From Chalciporus piperatus (lineage: Eukaryota > Basidiomycota > Agaricomycetes > Boletales > Boletaceae): a stretch of DNA of 64,000 bases. The stretch spans positions 96,748-160,747 of the forward strand of contig JBBPTG010000051.1 in assembly GCA_038093975.1 (NCBI GenBank), written 5' to 3'. The position numbers and the translations under genes are program-made. Below the pieces are notes generated by a model, which was not told the DNA's origin, made no database searches, and worked only from the letters and a program-made list of their open reading frames with translations. Numbering within the stretch: position 1 is the first letter of the stretch; the number at the start of each line of letters is the position of its first letter. Below are positions 46,761-56,216 of this stretch, piece after piece.

Positions 46761-48237
46761 TTAGAGCTTCGTTCTCGGTGCAATTCCGTGACTGGCCAGA
46801 GTCGCTCCTCCATCGAGTAGGATATGTGCTCCTGTGACGTGTGCGCTCGCTGGAGAGCAAAGGAACAATGCGATTCCTGCGAGATCCGATGGGTGGCCAA
46901 ATCGTCCTAGTCAATACGCAGTGTGTGAGATGCTCGTCTTGGTGAATGCTGAAATCATACCGGTTGGTTGCCCTGATGCAATTCTGTCTTCACCTGCGGT
47001 CTTGAAACCAAATGCTGTCATCTTGGTGGGGAAGATCCTGTACATATACAATTTTATGTTCAGCCGCTTGAGTAGCCCGTTGTCCATCGTACATACCCGG
47101 GGCAGATGGCATTCACCCTTGTAATCCATCAGTGATGAGTGTATGAAGAAGATAGAGTGAGATTGTGACATACATGATCTTCTGGGGACCTAGTTTGACA
47201 GCCAGGATCGACGTGAGGTGGTTTACTACAGGCAATGTCACGTTTACGATGTCTTTTACCTGTGTATTCGGAGGGACTTGCCTGCTGCCTTGCTAACATT
47301 GTCTGTAAGATAAAAAATGTGAGATTTTCGTGTTAGAGTGATGTTTCGGGACAACCGACAGCTGAACGTTCCGTTTCCCTCAGCACTGGTGACGCCTTCG
47401 ACGTGTGGAGAAACACTCGCAGTCGAGGAAATGTTGATGACGTGAGCGGGGTCCTGGGCCACCGAGTCTTTGCCGAGCCATGACGATAGCCTGTGGGACG
47501 TCTATCTTAACGAGCTCGTTGGACTCACAAGCAACTTACCCAGAAGTCACTGATTCGCATCCATGAGAAGGAATGTTAACTCGTAAGTAACACGATCACA
47601 ACTCACGATAGAACAGGCTCTTGACGTTAACGGCCATGACGTTGTCCCAACCTTTGTCCTCCGGGACGTCATCGAATCGAGAACCCCACGAGACGCCCGA
47701 GTTGTTCACGAGAATGTGTAGCTTCTTTGCTGGTTCGAGGGCAGTAAGAGCGGAGATCAATGCATCCACACCAGCCTTGTTCTAACCGCGAAATATACTC
47801 TTTGCATCAGCATGAGAGATACAAAAACAGACACATGTGATACTCACGCTGAGGTTTGCGACGATGTACTGCGCACTACCAGGTCCACGAGCATTCAGTT
47901 CTGCCACTGTCTAGGAAGTATAAACGCAAGGCCTGCAGTCCGAGTCCAGAGCGCCGACAGCCGCGTACCTCTTTGAGCTGGGCTTCCTTTCGTGCGGCGA
48001 TATAGACTTTGGCACCATTCTGGACGAGTGCGGCGGCGATTGTCTTGCCAATACCGGTTCCACCACCGGTGACCAGCGCTAGAGAGTGTGAGCTTTACAG
48101 TTCTCGACAGGAGAGGTACAATTGGTTACCTATTTTTCCGCGAACATTGAACAAGGATTGCAGAGAGAAATCTGGCAGGTGAGACTGGTCAGCGGGCTAG
48201 ATGATAGCGTACGTGCGGTGAACTCACCAGAGGACAT
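46761..48237 (-). CDS. Short-chain dehydrogenase/reductase (SDR)
   Basis: Classical SDR. MSSDFSLQSLFNVRGKIALV starts the chain, followed by the cofactor motif TGGGTGIGKTIAAALVQNGA. Then LHILVNNSGVSWG (NNxG), VINISSTASVSP with the catalytic Ser, and YNVSKAAVNHLT with the catalytic Tyr-x3-Lys. Then VNAICPG, FPTKMTAFGFK, RFGHPSDLAGIALFLCSPASAHVTG and LLDGGATL. About nine introns. The exon at 47,540-47,549 is only 10 nt, and the intron that splits SKAAV uses a GC donor (GCAAGT). Resembles 3-oxoacyl-[ACP]-reductase/RhlG-like SDRs; substrate unknown. The active-site Tyr codon is itself split by an intron. Confidence 0.88.
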
Positions 48238-48781
48238 GACGATATCGCAGGTGGGTTTCCACGCAGAGTTAGGCGGTGTGGGGTAAATACAAGGTGGTAC
48301 TTATGGATGTCCTGGCGCCCGGCTTCGCCACGGCGGCATGATCGAATTTCACATGCATCTGCTCACTTCAAGACTTGGTCAAGACCATCGTAAGTATATG
48401 AGGATACCTGTCGGTATGATGGGCCCAGAAACAGTGAACGCACACCACGGCCACGTCAGGCCAGTATAATTTTCTCTCAGATATCTCAGATAAACAATCC
48501 GAGGACAATATTATGAATCATCCACGTTTTTCAGCGTTGCGCCGTTGCGCTTACGACATGGAGCCTGAGAGCGACAGCCTCCAGCCTGCAAGCTGGCCGC
48601 TGCGGCAACTACTCCTCATGCACCGGCCAAAAACGCAGAACATTGCATCAAGGTATGGGAATAGAATGGCCATCGCCCGCTCGCCACCTGGACAACACGG
48701 GGCGGCTTAATTTGCGCGTATAAAGCTCTCGAAGCGCAAGGCACGGTGCCACCGCACATCTTCCTCAGTACTCTATCCTCG
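48238..48781. promoter_or_regulatory. Divergent promoter region SDR / aspartic protease
   Basis: 544 bases between starts. A TATAAAG box (48719-48725) lies 57 bases before the protease ATG, the best core-promoter candidate in the gene-rich part of the window. Confidence 0.5.
48719..48725 (+). promoter_or_regulatory. TATA box of the aspartic protease gene
   Basis: TATAAAG at a suitable distance (57 bases) before the chosen ATG at 48,782. Confidence 0.55.
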
Positions 48782-50326
48782 ATGCACTCGTTATCTATCA
48801 TCTCTATCGCAGTCCTGCAGGCCTTGGCTGCTGCGCTACCTTACCCTGACCCTAGGTTATCGATCCAGCTTCATAAGAAATCGACGTTGATAAAGAACGG
48901 GATTGTCGACCTGGATGCAGCCCGTAATCATATCGCGTTGTCAGAAGCGTTCGTACACTCTTATCATTTAACCTGCGATAACCTTATCGTGTGTGACGAA
49001 CAGAAAATACTGGAAAGGTGTCACTGCTTTGGAGAGGGATAGCGGAGGACCTAACCCGCGCCCGATTCAGACTTCAAGCAGGTCCCTAGCCCGTCGTGCT
49101 GCAGGGTCTGCTCCACTGACAGCTAACGGAAACGAGAGATGGTATGGCACAATTTTTGTGGGAACACCTCCCGTCGAGTTCAAAGGTGAGTAATTTGTTG
49201 ATGTCCTTGCCGGAGCTCATTCCCCTGTCCAGTGGACTTTGATACAGGCTCCGCAGATTTGTTCTTGCCTGCTTCGAACTGTGACGCGACTTGCAGTGGA
49301 CATACGCTGTACGCTCCAAATGCCAGTTCCTCGGCTGTGGATTTGAATCAGTCATTCTCGCTTGCATACGGCGATAATTCCACGGTCTCAGGCGAGCAGT
49401 ATAGTGACACCGTTACCTTCCTGGGTTTCGTCGTACGTCGTTTCGATGCCAATTTTTCATACCTTGAAACGTTCGATTGCATCGCAGGCCAAGAACCAGA
49501 CCTTCGGTGCAGCCACACAATATTCTTCGGGCTTTCAGATCGCGAACTTTGCTCCTGATGGCTTGATGGGAATGGCCTTTCCAGCCATCTCATATCTTCC
49601 TGCTAATCCAGTAATTCAAACCCTTGTCGCGGAAGGTCAACTTTCCGATCCGGTCTTCGCCTTCAAATTAGCCTCATCGGGATCCGAGTTGCGTCTTGGA
49701 GGCGTGAACTCGGCTCTGTACAAAGGCTCCTTTACTTACACGCCAGTCACTGAACAGGTGAGAATCCACCGTTAAACCTATGTCATGTCGCACCTGATGT
49801 ATGAGGGCTGTGTAGGCCTTTTGGTACATCAAGGGTGATGCGATCAATGCGAATGGGAAAGCTGTCATTAGCAACTTTTCTGCAGTCGTTGACACTGGAA
49901 CGACTCTTATCCTCGGAGATGCCGACACCGTCGGACAGTTTTATGCTCCTCTCAACGCTACGGATGTAGGGGGCGGATTTTACACAAGTGAGCCCTAGGC
50001 GAATCGATGCTTCATTTCCGACATTTTCGTTTTCAGTGCCTTGTGACTCCATGCCAAACGTCAGCATCACGATCAACAGCAAAGCCTTTGCACTCTCTGC
50101 GGAGACGTTCAATTTCGGATTGCATGACTCCTCTGGGCAGAGTTGCGTTGGTGCTGTGGCAGCCACCGGTAACCTTGGATGTACGTCACATCTTCATCTT
50201 CATTTGGTTCGTTGCTGATCGGGTGGTCTTTTAGCCACTTGGATTTTGGGAGACGTCTTCATGCGGAATGTCTACACAGTCTTTGACGTCGGTCAAGTAA
50301 GGGTCGGGTTCGCTGACCTTGCATGA
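48782..50326 (+). CDS. Secreted pepsin-like aspartic protease (A1 family)
   Basis: Signal peptide [20 protein letters not shown] (start 48,782; the upstream ATG at 48,746 would hide it behind 12 residues). Propeptide to about 49,120, then [14 protein letters not shown] and [18 protein letters not shown] with the first catalytic DTG. Then [18 protein letters not shown] (flap Tyr), [24 protein letters not shown], and [15 protein letters not shown] with the second DTG. The end is [30 protein letters not shown]. Several introns, including one after VTFLGF (about 49,431-49,485). Both active sites are intact. Probably extracellular or vacuolar. Whether a GPI site is lost or never present is unclear; the protein ends right after the core. 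Confidence 0.93.
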
Positions 50327-50592
50327 AAGGAGGTACAGTCGTCAAAGCCATTCAGTGCATCTGTAGATCATGATGGTCTCGATCCCGTGACTCGGACTCA
50401 CTCAGTTCTTGGGCTCATCGGCACACTCGGACGTTTTCTCGACGCTTGCATCATCTAGAATGGGCTCCCCGCAATATTTATTAGAGATATTAAGCACGCA
50501 ATTAGGTCACCTGAGCATTAGTCTGTATTTATAAGTATTCCATGAGAATGATAACGTAGAGTATCACTCGTGCACCACGTTCGACGTTCACC

Positions 50593-51684
50593 ATGTCCTC
50601 TCCCTCCACGAAGACAATAGACCACATCGTACATCTCACGCCGCCCGGAACGGTCGAGGAGGTATCACGACAATTCAAACACCTCGGTTTCAAGTAGGCA
50701 TCCACCAACTCGTTATATTCTAACATCACTGACACGTATATCCCACAGCGTCATACCTGGAGGAACTCATGCCGGTGGTCTCACAGCAAACGCTCTCGTA
50801 GTAAGTCCCACACACAGTCACCCCCGATCTCCCAGTCAAAAAGACATCGCCCGTGACGTACTCACAATCGACCCCCAACCCCAATAGATCCTCAGCGACG
50901 GTGCCTACCTCGAACTCATCTCCTTTACTCACCCACCCTCGCACTACCCACCCGGTTCACCCGATCGCCAACGCCGCGATTCAAACCCCTGGGCCTCCAA
51001 ATCACCCGGATGGATCGACTTTGCATTCCTCGGCTCCTCCACCACGTCCATCTCGCGTATCATCAACGAACGGGCGGAGAAAGAGGGGAGTGGGATAAGG
51101 TATGCGGCTGAGGTGGAGGGGGGAAGGACGAGGGATGATGCAAAGGTGCTCAAGTGGGTTATTAGTGCTGTGGATGATGAGCACGCCGGTCTGAGAGGGA
51201 GCGTGCCGTTCTTTTGTGGGGATGTCACACCTCGGGGTTGGAGGGTGGGTTGCCCCGGAGTCGTTCACGACCATCGGATCAATAAGACTCACTGATTCTC
51301 TAGGTACCCGTCGAGCCACCGTCGAACTCGGTGCATCCGTCTGGGGTGCAAGGCATCGCGCACGTTCGTATTCTCGCAAAATCGGAATCGTTGGCCACCT
51401 TGTCTGTTCAGCTCACATCGATCATCGGGGACCCACCACTGGCACAGGCAAACAACTCGACCTCGGAGTACATTTGGACATTGGAGACACCGACATCGTC
51501 GAGTACACTGGACGTTCGGAAACCACGTCTCATCCTGAGCAGGCCAATGAACGATGAACAAGAAAAACATCTCGCCATGAAGGGCCCGGGCATCTTTGAG
51601 GTAGCGTTTTCGGTGGGACCTGAGGGCGTTGAAAGGGAATCAACTTTGACGCCATACGGCGAGATTCTCTGGTTGAGATCTTGA
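50593..51684 (+). CDS. Glyoxalase-like domain protein
   Basis: Starts MSSPSTKTIDHIVHLTPPGTV, the metal-site His and fold of the glyoxalase-like superfamily. Then HLGFNVIPGGTHAGGLTANALV (intron between), LSDGAYLELISFTHP, WIDFAFLG, FFCGDVTPRGWR and VPVEPPSNSVHPSGVQGIAHVRIL (second half-motif). The end is YGEILWLRS. Three introns, near 50,696-50,748, 50,799-50,888 and 51,245-51,303. Such proteins are common and uncharacterised in fungi; catalytic activity is unknown. Confidence 0.82.
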
Positions 51685-51802
51685 AAGAAATTTATGGGGC
51701 ACAGTGAAGGAATGCCAGTGTGTGGTACACACACATGGTCTACTAGTAAGAGATTCACTTGGACGAACTAGCAAGGCGTGTAATCGGTAGTTCGAAATGT
51801 CA

Positions 51803-51819
51803 AAAATAAAAATAAAAAC
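51803..51819 (-). terminator. Pol III terminator of the tRNA-Arg gene
   Basis: Three T5 runs separated by single A on the tRNA strand, starting about 12 bases after the tRNA 3' end. Confidence 0.65.
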
Positions 51820-51830
51820 GAACAAAGAAA

Positions 51831-51912
51831 TGACCACCGCAGGGGTCGAACCTGCAATCTCCTGATCACAACTGAATCGTAGTCAGACGCGATGCCATTT
51901 CGCCAGGCGGCC
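51831..51912 (-). tRNA. tRNA-Arg (ACG) with a 10-nt intron
   Basis: Read on the minus strand the acceptor arm GGCCGCC pairs with GGTGGTC. The T arm is GCAGG-TTCGACC-CCTGC, and the D arm has a 3-bp GCG/CGC stem. The anticodon loop is CUACGA plus one base with anticodon ACG. Without splicing, the space between anticodon stem and T stem is far too long. Removing TTCAGTTGTG directly after position 37 gives a 5-bp anticodon stem and a normal 5-nt variable loop (AGATT). A T5-ATTTTT run just downstream (51803-51819 on the plus strand as A runs) is the likely Pol III terminator. Confidence 0.85.
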
Positions 51913-51960
51913 GATATTAATGCGGGTAAAGCGAGCATTTCGTTCCGGTTCTTGGTCGTA

Positions 51961-51994
51961 GGCGGAATGTCCAGCGAGTAACTTGACCAGAACT
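51961..51994 (+). repeat. 34-bp repeat, copy 2
   Basis: Matches 44831-44864 with two mismatches. Its last 8 bases (CCAGAACT) are the left target duplication of the hAT-like transposon. Confidence 0.85.
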
Positions 51995-52036
51995 CAAGGG
52001 GCGTCCATAACTCTAAAACATGAAATCGACTCCCCC
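51995..52036 (+). repeat. Left terminal inverted repeat of the hAT-like element
   Basis: Pairs with 53015-53058. Begins CAAGGGGCGTCC and ends TCGACTCCCCC. Confidence 0.9.
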
Positions 52037-53014
52037 AAAGTGCTGGCCGTGACCCCGAACACTTGACCCACCACAACTACTCACACGTGATATATACGCT
52101 AACTATTTATGGCAAGGCTGCATGTAGGGACTCGACAGAGTGCATCTACGATAAGGAGGAACTAAGTGGTGACTCGTGAGGGTATTGGGAAGGTTGCAAG
52201 GCTGCTTGAGAGCAGTGTCCCAGTGCTGTGGATGGATATGCTGAATATGGTTGAACATTACATACTTCCAGAAATTGGGCGAGTGCGAGTTGAGGTGGTG
52301 GGACAGAGGACACAGAAAACAGGGACATTCGTTGATGGTAGACAAGAACTGGGTTTGAGAGCAGACTGACGCTGGAAAAGAGGGAAACGTGGGCAAGACG
52401 ACTTGACCGTGACGGAGGTCATTCCCAATCGGTTTTGTTCCATGGATACTGGACAGCAGCTGCCACACAAAATCCGCACGGACAGTTGACACTAGAGGTC
52501 ATGAGAGCGCTCACATAAAAGTGAGTGTCGGTTTCCATTGGGACTGCGACGCGAATGGAGGGCGCGAGTCAAGTCCCTTCAATGGATCGGATCCTGGGGA
52601 CAGGTCAAAGTAGGTCGATTCTGGGCTCAGAGGTGAAGGTGGGCTGAATGCCAGGTGGGCTATACAGGCAGAAAGTGGCATCAAGTACTATATTGACAGA
52701 TCCTAGTAGCCTTCACATGCATATGCAAGCCACATTGAGTCTGGGGATGTTCAAGTTCTCCTTGATGTGTATGCTCTGAGTGTGTGTGTTTGCACGTGTG
52801 GCGCGTATCTTAGCTTTCAATAGGGGAGGAACTCAGTTCTCCACTGTAGAATCTGCGTTCTGACCATCTGAAACTCGAAAGAGGTGCATTCAGATGTGAA
52901 TGAACACTAATATTGACAACTTATATATGCTAGTTGAGAAGATGAGTGAAGTTGTGCAAAATACTGCTATTGGCTCCGAAAATTGCCCCCCAAAAGTAGG
53001 TTGATGGTAGTACC

Positions 53015-53058
53015 GGGGGGAAGTCGATTTCATGTTTTAGAGTTATGGATGCCCCTTG
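53015..53058 (-). repeat. Right terminal inverted repeat of the hAT-like element
   Basis: Reverse complement of the left end with one A/G change and two extra bases in the inner homopolymer part. Confidence 0.9.
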
Positions 53059-53110
53059 CCAGAACTACTTGTTATAGTATTTAAAAACCTTTCAAAATTT
53101 TGCCTACAAC

Positions 53111-53182
53111 GGTATTCGAACTCTGGACTTTGTCTACAACTTAGGGGTCAAGCCGGATTCATCTTAATCCGCTCAGCATTAC
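53111..53182 (-). other. tRNA-like sequence (tRNA-derived repeat or pseudogene)
   Basis: On the minus strand it shows an A-box-like GCTGAGCGGATTAAGA and a B-box-like GAGTTCGAATACC about 40 bases apart, but no matching acceptor stem. It resembles a decayed tRNA or a SINE head. It lies between the hAT-like element and the older LTR. Confidence 0.4.
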
Positions 53183-53208
53183 ATAATCTATTACATAATC
53201 AGGTCACG

Positions 53209-53509
53209 TGACAAAGGTCCAGACTTAGATGAGTCAGCAATGATGTCATGGCCTAGACCCTAATCCATGCCTGGTACCTTTTCTTATCATCGTTCCATTT
53301 ACCTTATCTATCTTTCCCTTTGTGATTTCCTTATTCGGCTGTTGGTCTGTGCACACTTCTCAATAGTATATAAGTAGCCCTGTACTTATCACAGACCCCA
53401 GTCTAATCCATTTGTGACTTCACTGTCATTAAGTTTTAGTACTCAGCATATCCTTCACATAGGCTTAGTGTTGCCTAAAGTCCCTGCTGTGTTGTGAGTG
53501 ATCATAACA
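53209..53509 (+). repeat. LTR of a truncated Ty3/gypsy element
   Basis: The right end is set by CA at 53508-53509 followed by CT and a primer site. It contains TATATAAG (53367-53374) and a predicted mRNA start at 53400, 33 bases later. The left end is a guess (first TG after the tRNA-like stretch). No second LTR was found in the window. Confidence 0.55.
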
Positions 53510-53511
53510 CT

Positions 53512-53522
53512 TGGATTAGACT
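53512..53522 (+). promoter_or_regulatory. Self-type primer binding site of the truncated element
   Basis: TGGATTAGACT is the exact reverse complement of AGTCTAATCCA at 53400-53410, the predicted 5' end of the element's RNA. Confidence 0.75.
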
Positions 53523-54324
53523 TGAAAACACTGCCCGGACTCTAGGGCTAAAGAGTTGGTTGATTTACCGTTGGTGTACGTGACACACTAAGAGAAAGCA
53601 ACTCTTCCCACTGCTGCATATACGGTCGTCCGCCGTCTAAATACGGATAAAGTTGCTTCACCCCATAGTGCACTAGGGGCTCTTTGGTTGTTCAAGACGT
53701 CTTGGGGTCCTAGTCCTCTGACCGTAGACACAACCCAGGTTCGTGTGATCACCTGTTGACGTCACACATTTGCCTTTTGGCTTTTCATTTCGTTTGGGCC
53801 AGCCTTTAGTGCCCCATCTCTGTTACCCTCAGTACTATAGTATTTTGTTCGAAGACCGAGTTGGGGTCGTGCCCAATTGCGAAGGACGACAAGAGAAAAG
53901 CGCGTCGCTGCCCCCTTGGCTGAGTCATACGTAGGAAACGTAAGCCGGCAGCACCGCCGAGGTACAAAAATAGAAAACAGTAAAAATAGTATCCTGTATT
54001 ACAATACTTTTCGCTACTGCTTGAAGATAGAAGTTCGAGAGTAGTATATGTGCAAAATCCAAACAGATCTTGGGAAAACTCCTCAGAAGATCTGCAAAGA
54101 TTCCCTTAAGCGTCGCAGATATTATCTCCGCTCCAAAAAATACTTCCTTCGTCCTCGTGTCTGTCAACCCCAGAGAACCTTTGGAAGATAGGGTTCAGTA
54201 AGGTTATATGTCAGCAGAGTTCTACGATCAGGAACCAATAGATCAAGGTTATTGAACCCCTCCTCCTCATTTCCCATCATCATCCGAAAGTTCTTCTCCC
54301 CCAAATCCCCGCCCCAAATTCCCG
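53523..54324 (+). other. Leader of the truncated LTR element
   Basis: About 800 bases between primer site and gag-like ORF. No long plus-strand frame, so it is a long untranslated leader or a decayed reading frame. Confidence 0.4.
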
Positions 54325-54990
54325 ATGGCAGATCCCGCTGATCCCATCGCTGCCCTCACCGCCGCTCTGAAGGTGCTCATTTCAGACAATTCGGACTCCG
54401 TGTCCAAAAAGGTTGCCGACCCTGGAAAGTGGGATGGTGACCACACCAAGTTCCATTTGTGGTGGGCGCAGATTAACACCTGGCAGTCCGTTCATACGTG
54501 GAAAAATAACAAGGTCCAATGTCTCGCCGTCCTCTCACGGTTAGAAGGAAAAGCAGCTGGGTGCGCCCAGATGACAATAGAACAATGGTCTCGTTACGAA
54601 CTTCTACCACCGCCACCACTACCAGAAAGAGAAGGCGTACCAGCACCGGAGCCGGATCGGGAACCCCTGGGGATAAAAGCATGGCCAACTTGGGCGATGT
54701 TCTCACAACTCCTCAAAGCCTATTTCCAAATAGACGTTCTTGCTCATGAGAGTCTCAGGAAATTGGAAGCATTGAAGCAGGCTGGGAAACCTGTGGATAT
54801 CTTCATCCAGGAGATTGAGTTACTAAAGGCGGAATCGGAGATAGCAGATGCTCATGCCAAAGAGCTTCTGAAAAAGGCAATAGACTACAAAATCTATTAT
54901 CAGGTGCAAATTAACACCAATGTTGATGAGCAAAGTTACAGCGACACGATCGACACCTACATCAGCAAATCCCTGATTTTGGGACAGTGA
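54325..54990 (+). CDS. Gag-like protein of a truncated Ty3/gypsy element
   Basis: 221 residues from a good ATG. It shares with the downstream intact Gag the block VADPG followed by a Trp/Tyr-Asp-Gly and an aromatic Trp-rich stretch, then LAVLSRLEGKAAGCA and a helical end. It stops before any zinc knuckle, protease or polymerase, and none follows. Either a remnant or a minimal non-autonomous gag. Confidence 0.65.
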   Translation: MADPADPIAALTAALKVLISDNSDSVSKKVADPGKWDGDHTKFHLWWAQINTWQSVHTWKNNKVQCLAVLSRLEGKAAGCAQMTIEQWSRYELLPPPPLPEREGVPAPEPDREPLGIKAWPTWAMFSQLLKAYFQIDVLAHESLRKLEALKQAGKPVDIFIQEIELLKAESEIADAHAKELLKKAIDYKIYYQVQINTNVDEQSYSDTIDTYISKSLILGQ

Positions 54991-55586
54991 CACATTCACT
55001 TAGATGATTACAGCACAGTGTACAGTGATTCACAGTTGCCAAGGTGCCTGCTCAGGTAATCACAGCCACTCAGGGTTTCGGGAATTAGATTTCTCATGAC
55101 TACACAGTGCCTACGAGCATACATGGGTACAGAGCTCAGATGTACAGGCAATTCATGGACTCAGGCACACAGCGCCCGAGCTTCATCCCTCAGGCTCCGT
55201 TACATTTGCCGCTCTCATCCTTCTTCAACGCCTCAAGGCGCGATTCCCGACCGCTCGGGGGTCGTCTGGCCATCGTTTATTCGTATCGGCATTCATGCTA
55301 GCGTCAAAGGTCATTTGCGACGATACCTATTCCAACAAATCATGGGCTACATTAGGTACACTACTAGCTACAGCTGCAACAGTTTGTATAATAGCCACAT
55401 GCACTTAGAGCTAACAGAACCTACAGTGCAGACAGTGCAGACACGAGAGACAGCACGAATGGATGGACAGCCGGCACAGTGTGAGCAGGACGGACAAATG
55501 GACAAACAGTGTCACAGACGGACAGCTCGCACACAGTGAATGGACAGGGGGACAATTTATATTGGGCATACAAAATGGACAGTGTC
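54991..55586. other. Decayed sequence downstream of the gag-like ORF
   Basis: No clear gene. 55,428-55,585 is rich in CAGTG/GACAG-type short words. The intact retrotransposon is inserted at its end, and the same region resumes at 63,090. Confidence 0.5.
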
Positions 55587-56103
55587 TGTTACGGTTCATT
55601 ACGGTTCTCTCACCTTCACAGACACTTTTCGGACTTCAACGTTTCGTTCCATTCGATCTTATCTAATCTCTCTCATCTTATCTTTCAGACACGTGCTCAT
55701 TCACTTTCACCATTCGCACGGTCGCCCCTTATGGTTATATTCATTCTCACGCACTGCCTTACCTTGACAGTTAATCTCCGTGCTGCGCATGGCTATGCCA
55801 CAGCCTTTCACCTCATGTACTTCATCTCCGCTATCTCGGCTATGCTTCACAGCCTCCTTATCTCGCTTCTATTCTCATGGGTTCAGGGTAACTCCTTATT
55901 TAGTTATAGTTAGTACAAACATGTACAAACACTTAGGATAGTATATAAACCCCAAGGAACTGCTGGTAACCCCAGCTTAGTTCACTTGGTCTTTCCCCAA
56001 GACTCAACCGTCCTATCTCAGTTGTTCTCCATTCTCTTCTTCTAAACCGCTTCACTTGGCGATAGTGTAGACCTGATCTCAATACGAGTTTTGGGTCGTT
56101 TCA
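55587..56103 (+). repeat. 5' LTR
   Basis: 517 bp, TG...CA ends. Contains TATATAAA (55942-55949), and the predicted RNA start AGCTTAGTTCA at 55974-55984 lies 32 bases downstream. Confidence 0.95.
55942..55949 (+). promoter_or_regulatory. TATA box of the retrotransposon promoter
   Basis: TATATAAA, 32 bases before the segment that matches the primer site; the same layout is seen in the older LTR at 53367. Confidence 0.75.
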
Positions 56104-56105
56104 CT

Positions 56106-56116
56106 TGAACTAAGCT
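56106..56116 (+). promoter_or_regulatory. Self-complementary primer binding site
   Basis: TGAACTAAGCT, two bases after the 5' LTR, is the exact reverse complement of AGCTTAGTTCA at 55974-55984. This is the geometry of Tf1-like self-priming, where the RNA 5' end folds back to prime reverse transcription instead of a tRNA. Confidence 0.8.
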
Positions 56117-56216
56117 TCATTCTATCACCTCTACGCTATCGTTCTCCACCGCTTCATCGCGTCGCAAGTGCGTGGACAATCTCTCGCTCAAGTACCTACG
56201 TTAACGTGACCTCGTA

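Larger units (their letters stand above)
51995..53058. mobile_element. Non-autonomous hAT-like DNA transposon
   Basis: 1,064 bp bounded by inverted repeats of 42-44 bp (51995-52036 and 53015-53058), nearly identical, each starting CAAGGGGC from the outside. Both ends are flanked by the same 8 bases, CCAGAACT (51987-51994 and 53059-53066). An 8-bp target duplication and a CAAGGG-type terminus are hallmarks of the hAT superfamily. The interior has no frame above about 130 codons and nothing like a transposase, so it must be moved by an enzyme from elsewhere. Confidence 0.85.

Noticed and set aside
52103..52492. 129-codon minus-strand frame inside the hAT-like element as a transposase
   Set aside because: No hAT dimerisation or catalytic motifs and far too short.
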